From assembly GCF_963676285.1 (NCBI RefSeq), contig NZ_OY781063.1, positions 62,001-126,000 of the forward strand: 64,000 nucleotides of DNA. Direction: 5' to 3'. This document shows, piece by piece, positions 25,443 to 34,403 of the stretch. A program made the position numbers and the translations under genes. The first letter of the stretch is position 1. Each line of letters starts with the position of its first letter. The notes beneath the pieces were generated by a model. The model saw nothing but the letters and a program-made list of their open reading frames with translations. It searched no databases and was not told where the DNA came from. This stretch comes from an uncultured Sphaerochaeta sp. GTDB lineage: Bacteria > Spirochaetota > Spirochaetia > Sphaerochaetales > Sphaerochaetaceae.

Positions 25443-26547
25443 CTACTCCTCCTTTTGCCCCCATTGCAAATAACTTTCGATGAGGGGTTCGATCTCCCCA
25501 TCCATGACTGCCTGGATATTACCGATGGTCGTCCCAGTGCGATGGTCCTTGACCATGGTATAAGGCTGGAACACATAGGAACGAATCTGGCTTCCCCAGG
25601 TAATTTCTTTCTTCTCTATGGCATCCTTTTGGTGTTCTTTCTCTTTTTCTTCACGGTAATACTCATACAGACGGCTCTTGAGCATCTTGAAGGCAACATC
25701 TTTGTTCATCACCTGGCTTCGCTCATTCTGACACTGTACGACAATCCCTGTGGCATAGTGGGTTATTCTCACTGCACTGTCGGTCTTGTTGACATGCTGG
25801 CCACCAGCCCCACCGGCCCGATAGGTATCAAGACGATAATCTTCCGGCTTAAGGTCGATCTCGATGGTGTCGTCAATAACCGGAGATGCATAGACACTGG
25901 TAAATGAGGTATGCCGACGCTTCTGGGAATCAAAAGGACTGATACGTACCAATCGATGGACACCAGCCTCTCCTTTCAGATACCCAAAGGTATATGGTCC
26001 GGAAACCTTGATAGTCGCACTCTTGATACCACCCTCATCCTCTTGGAGATCAAGTATCTGGCTCTTAAATCCACTACGCTCGCAATACCGGAGGTACATG
26101 CGCATCAACATATTAGCCCAGTCACTGGCTTCAGTTCCACCTGCTCCTGCGTGAATGGTAAGAAAGCAATCATTCTTGTCGAACTTACCATCAAGCAAGG
26201 TTTTGACCCGTAGTTTTTGATAGGTAGCAAGCATGGTTTCAATCTGTTCGTTGATCTCAGCTTCTTCTTCCGCATTATCTGGTTCATCTGCATAGATTTC
26301 CATGAGCTCGCTCATTTCATCCATTTTATCGATCAACTCTTTCCAGGTATTGTATGTATCCTTCAGACTGTTGAGTTCCGTGAACAGAGCCTGTGCATTG
26401 TTTGGATCATCCCAGAATCCCGGTTCAAGTGTTTTTGCTTCGAGTTCTGCTATCTTCTTTGCCATCCCTTGCGGGTCAAAGACGCCTCCATACTGTGTAG
26501 GCTTCTTCTTTTACTGATTCAAACTGTGATTTATTCTGGAAAAACAT
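25443..26547 (-). CDS. prfB: Peptide chain release factor 2 with programmed +1 frameshift
   Basis: 367 residues after recoding; recognises UGA and UAA stops. The first 23 codons start at ATG 26547 (AGGAG upstream) and reach an in-frame TGA at 26478-26476. The remaining gene is in the +1 frame: CTT TGA C is read as Leu, skip T, Asp. The main frame carries the catalytic GGQ as RAGGAGGQHVNKTDSAVR (~248-265) and the class-defining SPF tripeptide in VRISPFDSQKR. Low RF2 lets ribosomes pause at TGA and slip, so RF2 controls its own synthesis. Located 10 bp after the GH57-like gene and 3 bp before the PEGA gene. Confidence 0.96.
26475..26489 (-). promoter_or_regulatory. prfB recoding site
   Basis: Minus strand GGAGG (26489-26485) works as an internal Shine-Dalgarno 3 nt before CTTTGAC (26481-26475), the canonical slip site. 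The skipped base is T 26478. Confidence 0.93.
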
Positions 26548-26557
26548 CGGTGCACTC

Positions 26558-28456
26558 CTATTTTCGTTCAATACGTAGACCCAAGGTAATCTTCTTTTCT
26601 CCACCACTCGCCAACATAATCGGCCATGAGGCCATGAACAGGGTGTGCTGGTAGAGCGCCTCATTACCAAGGACTGTTTCGCTCTTAATAGTATAATCTT
26701 CCTTGAGCAAGGTAAAGCGGCTATCGCCTACCAAGGTTAGGGAAGTGCTATTGGGTTCATCATAGATTCTCAGCGATTTGACTTGCTCAAGAACCACTTC
26801 TTTCTCTTGCCATGTCAGATTTTTCTTGTTTTCCAACTGGATAAAGGAAATGGGAAGACCATGTGAGTCAATGGAGAGAGGTATCTCACAGCCATAGATA
26901 CAGCTAATTGGAACCTCCCCGATGTTGGTAAGCGTTATATCTACCAAAATGGTATTCTGCCTAAGCTTGAAATGTTTGGCAATTTGCAAACTCCCACCGA
27001 TAATCGGACTGTCACCAGTTGTGCAGGTTGCCAAATACTCCGTATTCCTACGGTCAACACCCTCAAGATTATAGACCTGGCTTCCCATAGCCAAGCAATT
27101 CTTTTCATCCAACTTGGTATATTCATCCATGACAAAGTTTTCTCTCAGAAAAACATCACTGAACAATCGCTGTTTTTGTCCGGGAGGAAGCTGGTGATGA
27201 TTGCCACTGGAACTACCAAACTGTGAAAGCGGACTGAACGTATCCCCATAATTATACAAGGAAGGCAAATAGGTAAGTTCTGAAAGTGAGCCGCCCTTCG
27301 GATCAACCACACAACTCAGGTACTTTCCAAAGAACAGATATTCGCTCAAGGCATCGTGGTCAAAGTCATTGTTCACAGGATAGCTGTAATCCTTGAGAGC
27401 AGTGAGCACACTGTCTGCCTCACTGATATATCGCCAAAATAATTTTCTCACCGACGAACGGAGCATTGGCGCGTTGACATCACAAAGATACATACTTCCA
27501 CAAGAGATTTTCTGGATCAAGGCCTCCAAGCGTTTCCGTACATCCTTGTCCTTCTTGTACATACGTGCCGTTTCAACCATTGTGGTATAGCGCCCATACA
27601 GGTAGGCAAGACTTTCGTCCTTCACAAACAACTCATTGATACACCCCAGATCTCCCTTATTTGCATCAATACCATACCACCCTGCTTGAAGATACCCTTT
27701 CTTCGGAGGATCATTATGGAGATATGCTTCCTCAATGGAGCTGGTCTCATACCCAAAGAATAAATCGAACAGTTGTATGGTTTGCTGTGCAGTCACACCT
27801 GCCTGCAACAGATGATCAAGGTTTATCATAGCCATGACAAAGGGTGGTTTGCTTTCCAGATAGTTCCTGATACGTTCAATCAAATTGCCAAAACTGATAG
27901 CTTTTTTTGCAAAAGAAGCTATCAGTTCACTGATGGGACCATCCATGGGGATGATGGAGACAGACTTCCCCATTTCCTGCATGATGAACGGTTCATCAAA
28001 TTGCTGAACCCCTGTCTCGTCAGAGGTGGAAATGATTATTGAATCAATAAAACAGAGATTTGCTGTATTGATGAACAACGGGTTGAAAACCTGTCCATAG
28101 CTGAAAAGGGTCTTGGAACGCTGTCCAAATCGTTTTCTCAGATAAGTGGTTGTCATTTCTATCTGATTGGAACGATCCTTGGGTGAGAGTAAGCTCAGAA
28201 TACTCTGATTGAATGAACCTGTAAGCATCTCAAGCTTTCCATTCTTGGCAAGATCGGAAATCAAGAGATTCACCGAACTATGATTGGCATCAAGCCAATC
28301 AAGCATGGGTATACTCAAGGAAAGCTGCATGATCGTATCTCCATGAGCATGGAGATGAGTGAGTAAAGGTTTGCATACAGCTTCCAATGCCCGTTCGTAA
28401 ACGGGCATTGGCTCAGCATTGGTGATTTGACTGTACGCACCTATTAATAATTTCAT
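26558..28456 (-). CDS. GH57/DUF1926-family protein, likely catalytically inactive
   Basis: 632 residues, aligning over its length with GH57 4-alpha-glucanotransferases: SIPMLDWLDANHSS, LAKNGKLEMLTGSFNQSIL, SPKDRSNQIEMTTTYLRKRF in the N-half, and a DUF1926-like C-half with FDHDALSEYLFFGKYLSCVV and PKGGSLSELTYLPSLYNYGD. Every catalytic motif I can place is lost: the N-terminal HQP region reads GAYSQITNA; the nucleophile motif TERVWQP reads YGQVFNP (Glu to Gly); the acid/base motif DDGEKFG reads INLDHLL. It is probably a pseudoenzyme, perhaps a glycan-binding regulator. It lies 3 bp after rnfB and 10 bp before prfB. Confidence 0.75.
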   Translation of the reverse strand: MKLLIGAYSQITNAEPMPVYERALEAVCKPLLTHLHAHGDTIMQLSLSIPMLDWLDANHSSVNLLISDLAKNGKLEMLTGSFNQSILSLLSPKDRSNQIEMTTTYLRKRFGQRSKTLFSYGQVFNPLFINTANLCFIDSIIISTSDETGVQQFDEPFIMQEMGKSVSIIPMDGPISELIASFAKKAISFGNLIERIRNYLESKPPFVMAMINLDHLLQAGVTAQQTIQLFDLFFGYETSSIEEAYLHNDPPKKGYLQAGWYGIDANKGDLGCINELFVKDESLAYLYGRYTTMVETARMYKKDKDVRKRLEALIQKISCGSMYLCDVNAPMLRSSVRKLFWRYISEADSVLTALKDYSYPVNNDFDHDALSEYLFFGKYLSCVVDPKGGSLSELTYLPSLYNYGDTFSPLSQFGSSSGNHHQLPPGQKQRLFSDVFLRENFVMDEYTKLDEKNCLAMGSQVYNLEGVDRRNTEYLATCTTGDSPIIGGSLQIAKHFKLRQNTILVDITLTNIGEVPISCIYGCEIPLSIDSHGLPISFIQLENKKNLTWQEKEVVLEQVKSLRIYDEPNSTSLTLVGDSRFTLLKEDYTIKSETVLGNEALYQHTLFMASWPIMLASGGEKKITLGLRIERK

Positions 28457-28459
28457 GCA

Positions 28460-29260
28460 CTACCGCTTAATAATACACTTGGTCGGACACGCCTCTGCAG
28501 CATCAGCAATCTGGCTGTGTGGGAGTGTCTGATCGAAGGTAGAAAGAAATCTGTCAACTTTACATCCAGATTCAGGATACTTGTTTTCACAGATTTTACA
28601 ACCAATACAACCAACTGTACATACTTTTCGTACTTTTCCACCCGGTTCATGGCTGTTGCATTCAATTACATAATCACTATCTTCATACATCATGTGCATA
28701 GCACCCGTTGGGCAGATCTGTACACACTTTTCACAACTGATACACTTCTTTTCATCAACAATGATGTATCCCTGCTCATCCCTGCTGATGGCACCGGTTG
28801 GACAAACCTTGATACAGGAACCGAGATGCAAACAGGCTGACTTGCAACCGTAATCCCCACCAAAGAGCAGGAATGCTGCATTACAATCCTCAAGACCTTC
28901 ATATTTGTAGTCTTGTGAACTCACATCAACATTACCACGGCACATGACGTGGGCCACTTTTCTTCTCGTTTCCCCAGAAGCCTCAACCTTTTGTCCCATG
29001 ATTTCAGCCATTTTGGTCACCAAGTCGGGACCACCAGGACTACAGAGCCCAATTGGAGCTTCGCCAAGGGCGACAGCTGCAGCATAGGCAGCACAACCTG
29101 CATACCCACACACACCACAGTTTGCACCAGGCATGATAGGTTCAAGCGCCAAGGCTTTTGGATCCTTCTTGACCGCCAATTTCTTTTCTGCATAGGAGAG
29201 ACCGAATCCGAAGAGTCCACCCAACACGGCGACTACAATGATTGCCATAACAATATTCAC
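28460..29260 (-). CDS. rnfB: Rnf complex iron-sulfur subunit RnfB
   Basis: 266 residues. N-terminal membrane helix (NIVMAIIVVAVLGGLFGFGL), then the 4Fe-4S motif ANCGVCGYAGCAAYA with a fourth Cys in GLCSPGG, then two ferredoxin motifs: CIKVCPTGAI and CISCEKCVQICPTGAM. The C-terminal CTVGCIGCKICENKYPESGC and ACPTKCIIKR add more ligands. It receives electrons from reduced ferredoxin and passes them to the membrane part of the ion-pumping Rnf complex. It is the last of the six rnf genes. Confidence 0.96.
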   Translation of the reverse strand: MNIVMAIIVVAVLGGLFGFGLSYAEKKLAVKKDPKALALEPIMPGANCGVCGYAGCAAYAAAVALGEAPIGLCSPGGPDLVTKMAEIMGQKVEASGETRRKVAHVMCRGNVDVSSQDYKYEGLEDCNAAFLLFGGDYGCKSACLHLGSCIKVCPTGAISRDEQGYIIVDEKKCISCEKCVQICPTGAMHMMYEDSDYVIECNSHEPGGKVRKVCTVGCIGCKICENKYPESGCKVDRFLSTFDQTLPHSQIADAAEACPTKCIIKR

Positions 29261-29271
29261 AACGATCCCCC

Positions 29272-29865
29272 TTATACCAGATGTAGGTTGGTAATCAATG
29301 ACTTGTCAAAAGCCATGAAGGCCAAAGACATCAATCCAGCAGAAATAAAGGCAATGGGAACGCCACGATACGCTTTTCTCACCGGCTGCAGATCAAGTTT
29401 CTCGCGAATATTGCTCATCAACACGATTGCCAGAGTGAAGCCAAGACCTGCAGCAAGCCCTCCAATAAAGGCTTCCATCACATTGTATTCATTCGTGATA
29501 TTGATAATGGCAATACCCAAGACAGCACAGTTGGTGGTAATCAGAGGAAGGTAGATACCCAGAGCCTTGTATAAGGCTGGGCTGATTTTCTGGATCACCA
29601 TTTCCAACAGCTGTACCAAACTTGCTATCACAAGAATGAATGTGACCGTCTGGAGGTACTCAAGACTAAAAGGGACCAATAAGAAGTAATAAATTGCCCA
29701 AGTAATCACAGAGGCAACCGTAGTGACAAAGGTTACAGAGGCACCCATTCCGATGGCATTCTCACTGTTCTTCGAGACACCTATAAATGGACACATGCCC
29801 AAGAACTGGGAGAAAATAAAGTTATTAATAAATATGAAGGTTATTAGTATTGCAATATAACTCAT
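29272..29865 (-). CDS. rnfA: Rnf complex membrane subunit RnfA
   Basis: 197 residues, six transmembrane helices. Typical features: NNFIFSQFLGMCPFIGVSKN near the N-terminus with one of the conserved Cys residues, and YLPLITTNCAVLGIAI (~103-118) with the second Cys, which hold the intramembrane 2Fe-2S site shared with RnfE. Forms the inverted-topology pair with RnfE in the ion-translocating core. Gap to rnfE is 1 bp. Confidence 0.96.
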   Translation of the reverse strand: MSYIAILITFIFINNFIFSQFLGMCPFIGVSKNSENAIGMGASVTFVTTVASVITWAIYYFLLVPFSLEYLQTVTFILVIASLVQLLEMVIQKISPALYKALGIYLPLITTNCAVLGIAIINITNEYNVMEAFIGGLAAGLGFTLAIVLMSNIREKLDLQPVRKAYRGVPIAFISAGLMSLAFMAFDKSLITNLHLV

Positions 29866-29866
29866 G

Positions 29867-30493
29867 TTATCTGTCCTTCTTACGTGAAGAGTTCCAATCG
29901 AAGAACGCCTTCAGGAATCCCATGATCAACAACGCACCAGGTGCCAAAGAGAACACTCTAATTGGATTGTTGTAGAACCAGGGAATATTGATTACACCAC
30001 TGAAATTGCCCATGGGAAACAGGGTAATGGTACCAGAACCGAATAATTCACGAATCAAGGCCAGCAAGGTCAGACCCAATGCAAACCCAACGGACATTCC
30101 GATTGCATCCAAAATGCTATCAAGAACGGTATTTTTACTCGCAAATGCTTCAGCCCTTCCCAGAATAATACAATTTACCACAATCAGTGGAAGATACACA
30201 CCCAATGCGTTATAAACAGAGGGAACATATGCATGCATTACCATCTGGATAAAAGAAACCAACGAAGCAATAACAACAATGTAGGCAGGAATATGTATTG
30301 ATGCAGGTATGAATTTCCTTAATGCTGAGATAATCATATTACTAAAGAGCAAAACGAACATTACACCTGCAGACATACCAATCGCATTCGAAACCTGAGT
30401 AGAAACTCCTAGTACAGGACACAAACCCAACATCAACACAAAAATCGGATTATCCTTGAACAGCCCTTTGGAGAGTTCTTTCATCTTGCTCAT
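29867..30493 (-). CDS. rnfE: Rnf complex membrane subunit RnfE
   Basis: 208 residues, six transmembrane helices. Carries NPIFVLMLGLCPVLGVSTQV and YLPLIVVNCIILGRAEAFAS, the inverse-topology counterparts of the RnfA Cys motifs. The C-terminus is basic (NSSRKKDR). Overlaps rnfG by 4 bp. Confidence 0.96.
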   Translation of the reverse strand: MSKMKELSKGLFKDNPIFVLMLGLCPVLGVSTQVSNAIGMSAGVMFVLLFSNMIISALRKFIPASIHIPAYIVVIASLVSFIQMVMHAYVPSVYNALGVYLPLIVVNCIILGRAEAFASKNTVLDSILDAIGMSVGFALGLTLLALIRELFGSGTITLFPMGNFSGVINIPWFYNNPIRVFSLAPGALLIMGFLKAFFDWNSSRKKDR

Positions 30494-31047
30494 TTCACAC
30501 CTCCAATATTTTTCACATAGGCACTCCCTGCTTCAATCGCTCTGGAAACTGCTCCAAAAGTGATGGATGCACCACTAATCGCTTGAGCGTCAGCATCGGT
30601 GAGCATGGTTTTATCTGTTGGAACAGGGGTATCAGCACCAGTTCCTTGGAATTTATCCATATATGATGAATCTGCAGCTTTTGATCCAAGGCCAGGCGTC
30701 TCACTATGGGTCAAGAGTTGAGCAACCATCATTTCGCCGGAAACCTTATATGAGGCAACCAAGGTCATCTGTCCACCATATCCGGCACTTTTCAACCCTA
30801 CAATATATCCGGCAAGTTGCCCATTATCGGTTAAGTCGATGGTATACGTGACATAGGGGTCAGCCTCTACCGGCTTTTCACTTCCAATTGCAAACCCATT
30901 GCTGACTGCTGTCAGTGCCAATTGTCTTTGTTCATATTCATATTGCTGAATAACCGGGGCAGTGATTGAGTTCGTCATCGCTAAGGCAAAGGCGCTTACA
31001 GCACAGATCGAAAGCAATATCAGTGAATATTTCAGATTCTTTGTCAT
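30490..31047 (-). CDS. rnfG: Rnf complex flavoprotein subunit RnfG
   Basis: 185 residues. One N-terminal membrane helix (YSLILLSICAVSAFALAMT) and an FMN-binding domain facing outside. AQAISGASITFGAVSRAIE (~152-170) contains the S/D-GA(T/S)xT flavinylation motif; the Thr of SGASIT is the expected covalent FMN site. Earlier segments GYIVGLKSAGYGGQMTLVA and SHSETPGLGSKAAD-like THSETPGLGSKAADSSY are typical. The enzyme that attaches FMN (ApbE) is not in this window. Confidence 0.95.
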   Translation of the reverse strand: MTKNLKYSLILLSICAVSAFALAMTNSITAPVIQQYEYEQRQLALTAVSNGFAIGSEKPVEADPYVTYTIDLTDNGQLAGYIVGLKSAGYGGQMTLVASYKVSGEMMVAQLLTHSETPGLGSKAADSSYMDKFQGTGADTPVPTDKTMLTDADAQAISGASITFGAVSRAIEAGSAYVKNIGGVK

Positions 31048-32138
31048 GCCCTAGCCTCCTTCTGCTTCTTCCTCAGTTCTCTGGTATCACCAAATTTACG
31101 AGGTATGATGTATCTGTCTATCATCGGGGTGAAAATGTTCATCAACAGGATGGAGACGGAGACCGCTTCAGGCATGCTCCCGAAATATCTGAAGAGGAAG
31201 GTGAAGAAACCACATCCAATCGCATATACAATCTGGCCCTTATGGCTGATCGGGCTGGTTACATAGTCTGTAGCCATGAAAATGGCTCCGAGCATCAAAC
31301 CGCCACTAAAGATGGAAGAGAGGAAGCTACCACCAAAGACACCCAAGCCTGATGGGATTCCACCAAACATCCAGGATAACACTGCAGTTGAGAGGATGTA
31401 GGTCACTGGAATATGCCAGGTGATTATCTTCCTTGCAAGCAGATATATCCCACCAATAAGCAAAGCTAGTGCACTAACTTCACCGATACATCCGGCAACA
31501 TTACCAAGGAAGGTGTCAATGGTAAAGGCAGAAATACCTGTCATAGATGAAAGATTTTGCGCCAACTCGGTTGCGGGGTACCCTATTGAGGAGAGCAAGG
31601 AACTACCATCGAGGCCCAAGGTCCCTCCAGAAACTGCTGTCTTGCTTAGAGAAAGAGGGGTAGCCGAGGCAAGTGCATCAGGAAGAGCCGAAGCAAGGGT
31701 TCGGGGAGCTACAAAACTGCTCATTGGTGTGGTAAACGAGAAAAATACGAATACACGACCAGCGAGTGCAGGATTAGCCCAGTTAGCACCTAGGCCACCG
31801 AACACCCATTTTGCCACAAATATTGCAAACACACTTGCAAGGAATGGAACAAACAGAGGAACCGAAGGACTCATGTTCATTCCAACCAACAAACCGGTCA
31901 AGAACGCTGAGCCATCCCAGAGGGTTGACTCCTTGTACAACTTGCCAAGCAAGAATTCCGACAACAATGCAGTGAGGATTGAGACCCCAAGCACCAACAG
32001 AGACCTAAAGCCAAACACATACACACCCCAAAGGGTTGCAGGAGCAAGTGCGAGTGAAACACTCCACATAATGGACGCGGTATCTGTCTTCGCATGGAGA
32101 TGCGGCGAAGAGGAAACTGTCATGGTAGGTTTATTCAT
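31044..32138 (-). CDS. rnfD: Rnf complex membrane subunit RnfD
   Basis: 364 residues from ATG 32138 (MNKPTMTVSSSPHLHAK), which overlaps the rnfC stop as ATGA; a longer frame upstream runs inside rnfC and is rejected. About ten transmembrane helices. DALASATPLSLSK (~182-194) carries the TPL motif whose Thr takes covalent FMN. The N-terminal SPHLHAKTDTASIMW is a family signature. It overlaps rnfG by 4 bp. Confidence 0.95.
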   Translation of the reverse strand: MNKPTMTVSSSPHLHAKTDTASIMWSVSLALAPATLWGVYVFGFRSLLVLGVSILTALLSEFLLGKLYKESTLWDGSAFLTGLLVGMNMSPSVPLFVPFLASVFAIFVAKWVFGGLGANWANPALAGRVFVFFSFTTPMSSFVAPRTLASALPDALASATPLSLSKTAVSGGTLGLDGSSLLSSIGYPATELAQNLSSMTGISAFTIDTFLGNVAGCIGEVSALALLIGGIYLLARKIITWHIPVTYILSTAVLSWMFGGIPSGLGVFGGSFLSSIFSGGLMLGAIFMATDYVTSPISHKGQIVYAIGCGFFTFLFRYFGSMPEAVSVSILLMNIFTPMIDRYIIPRKFGDTRELRKKQKEARA

Positions 32139-33445
32139 TTCTTCTTTCTCCCCAATTTCTTTCCAGTCTTCATCGTATGAACCAATGGAAGATGTGCAGG
32201 ACAGACATAAGAACAACACCCACACTCCTTACAATCCATCAACGAGGTCTTCATAGCTTCCTCGTATTCACCATTAGTGATATAACGGTAAAGCTTTGCA
32301 GGCATCAGCCCGATTGGGCAGGCTGCCACACATCGACCACAATTGAGACATGCGGTCGAACGATATTTTTTCTGAGCACCGAGAGCAAGGAGACCACTGG
32401 AGCCCTTGGTCATTGGTGTTTCTGTATCGAAGAAAGAGAAACCCATCATAGGACCACCACTGACCAGTTTCTCTGGTTCACTGGAGAATCCCCCACAGAA
32501 GGCAAGCAGCTCACTCATCTTCGTCCCTACCGGGGCAAGAATGTTCTTGGGATTGGCAATACACTCACCGGTAACACTGATTACTCGTTCATAGAGGCTC
32601 TTCTTCAAGACAATAGCCTCATAAATTGCATTACAGGTACCAATGTTCGCCACAACTGCACCTACATCGAGGGGAAGCTTACCAGAGGGGATCTCGCGGT
32701 TTAGTGTTGCCTTAAGCAACTGCTTCTCATCTCCTTGGGGATATTTCATCTGAAGCCCAACGACCTCGATAGGATACCCCTTCTCCTTGACTATCTCCTG
32801 GAGATGGGCAATGCAATCGGGTTTATTCATCTCTATTCCGACAATGACCCGTTCAGCCTTGACAATCTTGGCAGCAATCATTGCTCCCTCAAGGGCCTGC
32901 TCACCTTTCTCAAGCATGATTCGGTAGTCAGCTGTCAGATAGGGTTCACACTCCACACCGTTGACTACGAAGCTATCAACTTTCTTGTCCTTGGGGATGG
33001 AGAGCTTAACATGGGCAGGGAATGTAGCCCCTCCCATACCAACGATCCCCATATCCTTGATACTGCTGAGCAACGTGTTGCCATCAAGGCTCTGCCAATC
33101 AACTTTTTCTTCGGTATCAGCAGGTTGCTCTTCATCAGGAACAATGATAAACGCGTCACACTGGACGCTGTTGGCAAGGGTGACCTTGCGTATTTCCTTG
33201 ATGGTCCCCGATACTGGAGAGTGAACATCACTACTGATAAAGCCTGAAGCTTCCCCAATCTTTTCACCTTTAACTACAGTATCCCCTTTCGCCTTCAAGG
33301 CTTTTGCAGGGGCACCAAGATGCTGGGATAAAGCAACAATCAATTCTGAAGGCATGGGTAATCGTTCAATAGCCTCTGAGCGACTGTATACCTTTCTATC
33401 GTCTGGATGCACACCACCCTTACTGAACGTAGGTATTCTTTGCAT
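32135..33445 (-). CDS. rnfC: Rnf complex NADH-binding subunit RnfC
   Basis: 436 residues; first gene of the operon. The N-terminal GGVHPDDRK is standard. The NADH/FMN-binding core has GMGGATFPAHVKL (~140-152), NGVECEPYLTADYRIM and the RnfC/NuoF-like YPQGDEKQL. Two 4Fe-4S motifs lie near the end: CLNCGRCVAACPIGL and CKECGCCSYVCPAHLPLV. Oxidises or reduces NAD(H) at the cytoplasmic face. The gene order rnfCDGEAB matches the clostridial/spirochaete type. AAGGAG precedes the ATG. Confidence 0.97.
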   Translation of the reverse strand: MQRIPTFSKGGVHPDDRKVYSRSEAIERLPMPSELIVALSQHLGAPAKALKAKGDTVVKGEKIGEASGFISSDVHSPVSGTIKEIRKVTLANSVQCDAFIIVPDEEQPADTEEKVDWQSLDGNTLLSSIKDMGIVGMGGATFPAHVKLSIPKDKKVDSFVVNGVECEPYLTADYRIMLEKGEQALEGAMIAAKIVKAERVIVGIEMNKPDCIAHLQEIVKEKGYPIEVVGLQMKYPQGDEKQLLKATLNREIPSGKLPLDVGAVVANIGTCNAIYEAIVLKKSLYERVISVTGECIANPKNILAPVGTKMSELLAFCGGFSSEPEKLVSGGPMMGFSFFDTETPMTKGSSGLLALGAQKKYRSTACLNCGRCVAACPIGLMPAKLYRYITNGEYEEAMKTSLMDCKECGCCSYVCPAHLPLVHTMKTGKKLGRKKK

Positions 33446-33488
33446 GCATAACGCTCCTTATGTAGGTGATTAATAGTACAGAATGCAT

Positions 33489-33517
33489 ATTTTAACAAAT
33501 GCTGTTCTATTGTACAA
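33489..33517 (-). promoter_or_regulatory. Promoter of the rnf operon
   Basis: Minus strand: TTGTAC (33517-33512), 17-bp spacer, TAAAAT (33494-33489), 43 bp before the rnfC start. It may drive all 15 genes down to rnz. Confidence 0.65.
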
Positions 33518-33526
33518 GAATTTCGG

Positions 33527-33532
33527 TATAAT
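33527..33532 (+). promoter_or_regulatory. -10 box of the P-loop/Asp23 gene
   Basis: Consensus TATAAT ending 7 nt before ATG 33540, with no ribosome site between. The upstream region shows no good -35 box. Transcription would start at or next to the ATG, implying a leaderless mRNA. Confidence 0.5.
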
Positions 33533-33539
33533 GAAAACC

Positions 33540-34403
33540 ATGAATCGAGTATTTAAATATGCGTTCTGGAAATTAAAGGGCATAAAAGTGTATGCTTTGG
33601 TCGGTAAGAGTGGAACGGGAAAAAGCTTCCGTTCAAAGCTGATAGCCCAAAAATTTCGTATAGATCTGATCATTGACGACGGTCTCCTCATCGGTGGAGA
33701 TCGCATCATCGCAGGCAAATCAGCCAAACGGGAGGAGAATATGCTCTCTGCCGTTAGGACCGCTGTCTTCGATGATGCCGAACATCAGAAAGAAGTGAAA
33801 CAAGCACTCAACAAGCAGAAGTATCACAGGATCCTGATCATTGGGACCAGTGAGAAAATGATTTATAAGATTGCCGCCAGGCTTAATCTTCCCCAACCTG
33901 AAAAACTCATGCGCATCGAGGATATCGCAACAAAGGAGCAGATTGATACTGCCATGCGTATCCGTTACAGCGAAGGGAAACATGTAATCCCTGTTCCTTC
34001 AATCGAGATAACCCGCAACTACCCACAGATTGCTTACGATTCCATGCGAGTATTCTTCAAGCATGGAAGACAAGTACCCTTCCAGCGCAGGAATGTCAGC
34101 TTCGAGAAAACTATCGTACGTCCTGAGTTCAGCAAATATGGCAAGACCACTGTCAGTGAAGCTGCACTTACCCAAATGGTTGCCCACTGTCTCGATGAGT
34201 TTGACAGTCAGATAAAAGTAAAACGGGTACAGGTACAAGTGAAGGCTGAGGGGTATGCACTCACGGTAAAGTTACGTGTGCCAATGCAACACCAGATAGC
34301 AACCACCCTTGGTGAACTCCAGGAATATATTGCAGACAGCCTTGAGAAGTATGGAGGTATCTTTGTCTCCAGCGTAAATATTGAGATAGAGGAATGGGGT
34401 TAG
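33540..34403 (+). CDS. P-loop ATPase fused to an Asp23/Gls24-like domain
   Basis: 287 residues from ATG 33540 (MNRVFKYAFWKLKG); an ATG at 33531 lies inside the TATAAT box. N-half: Walker A ALVGKSGTGKSF (~18-29), then an acidic DLIIDDGLLIGGD (~40-52) and strand RILIIGTSEKM, a small-kinase-like P-loop fold. C-half (~185-287): FEKTIVRPEFSKYGKTTVSE, KVKRVQVQVKAEGYALTVKL and an end GGIFVSSVNIEIEEW, which follow the Asp23/Gls24 (DUF322) pattern known from Gram-positive envelope-stress proteins. The combination is unusual. Tail-to-tail 4-bp overlap with pcnB. Function unknown. Confidence 0.65.
   Translation: MNRVFKYAFWKLKGIKVYALVGKSGTGKSFRSKLIAQKFRIDLIIDDGLLIGGDRIIAGKSAKREENMLSAVRTAVFDDAEHQKEVKQALNKQKYHRILIIGTSEKMIYKIAARLNLPQPEKLMRIEDIATKEQIDTAMRIRYSEGKHVIPVPSIEITRNYPQIAYDSMRVFFKHGRQVPFQRRNVSFEKTIVRPEFSKYGKTTVSEAALTQMVAHCLDEFDSQIKVKRVQVQVKAEGYALTVKLRVPMQHQIATTLGELQEYIADSLEKYGGIFVSSVNIEIEEWG

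Noticed and set aside
32139..32225. Longer RnfD start inside rnfC
   Set aside because: ATG 32138 overlaps the rnfC stop as ATGA and begins the conserved RnfD N-terminus; the extension is out-of-frame rnfC sequence.
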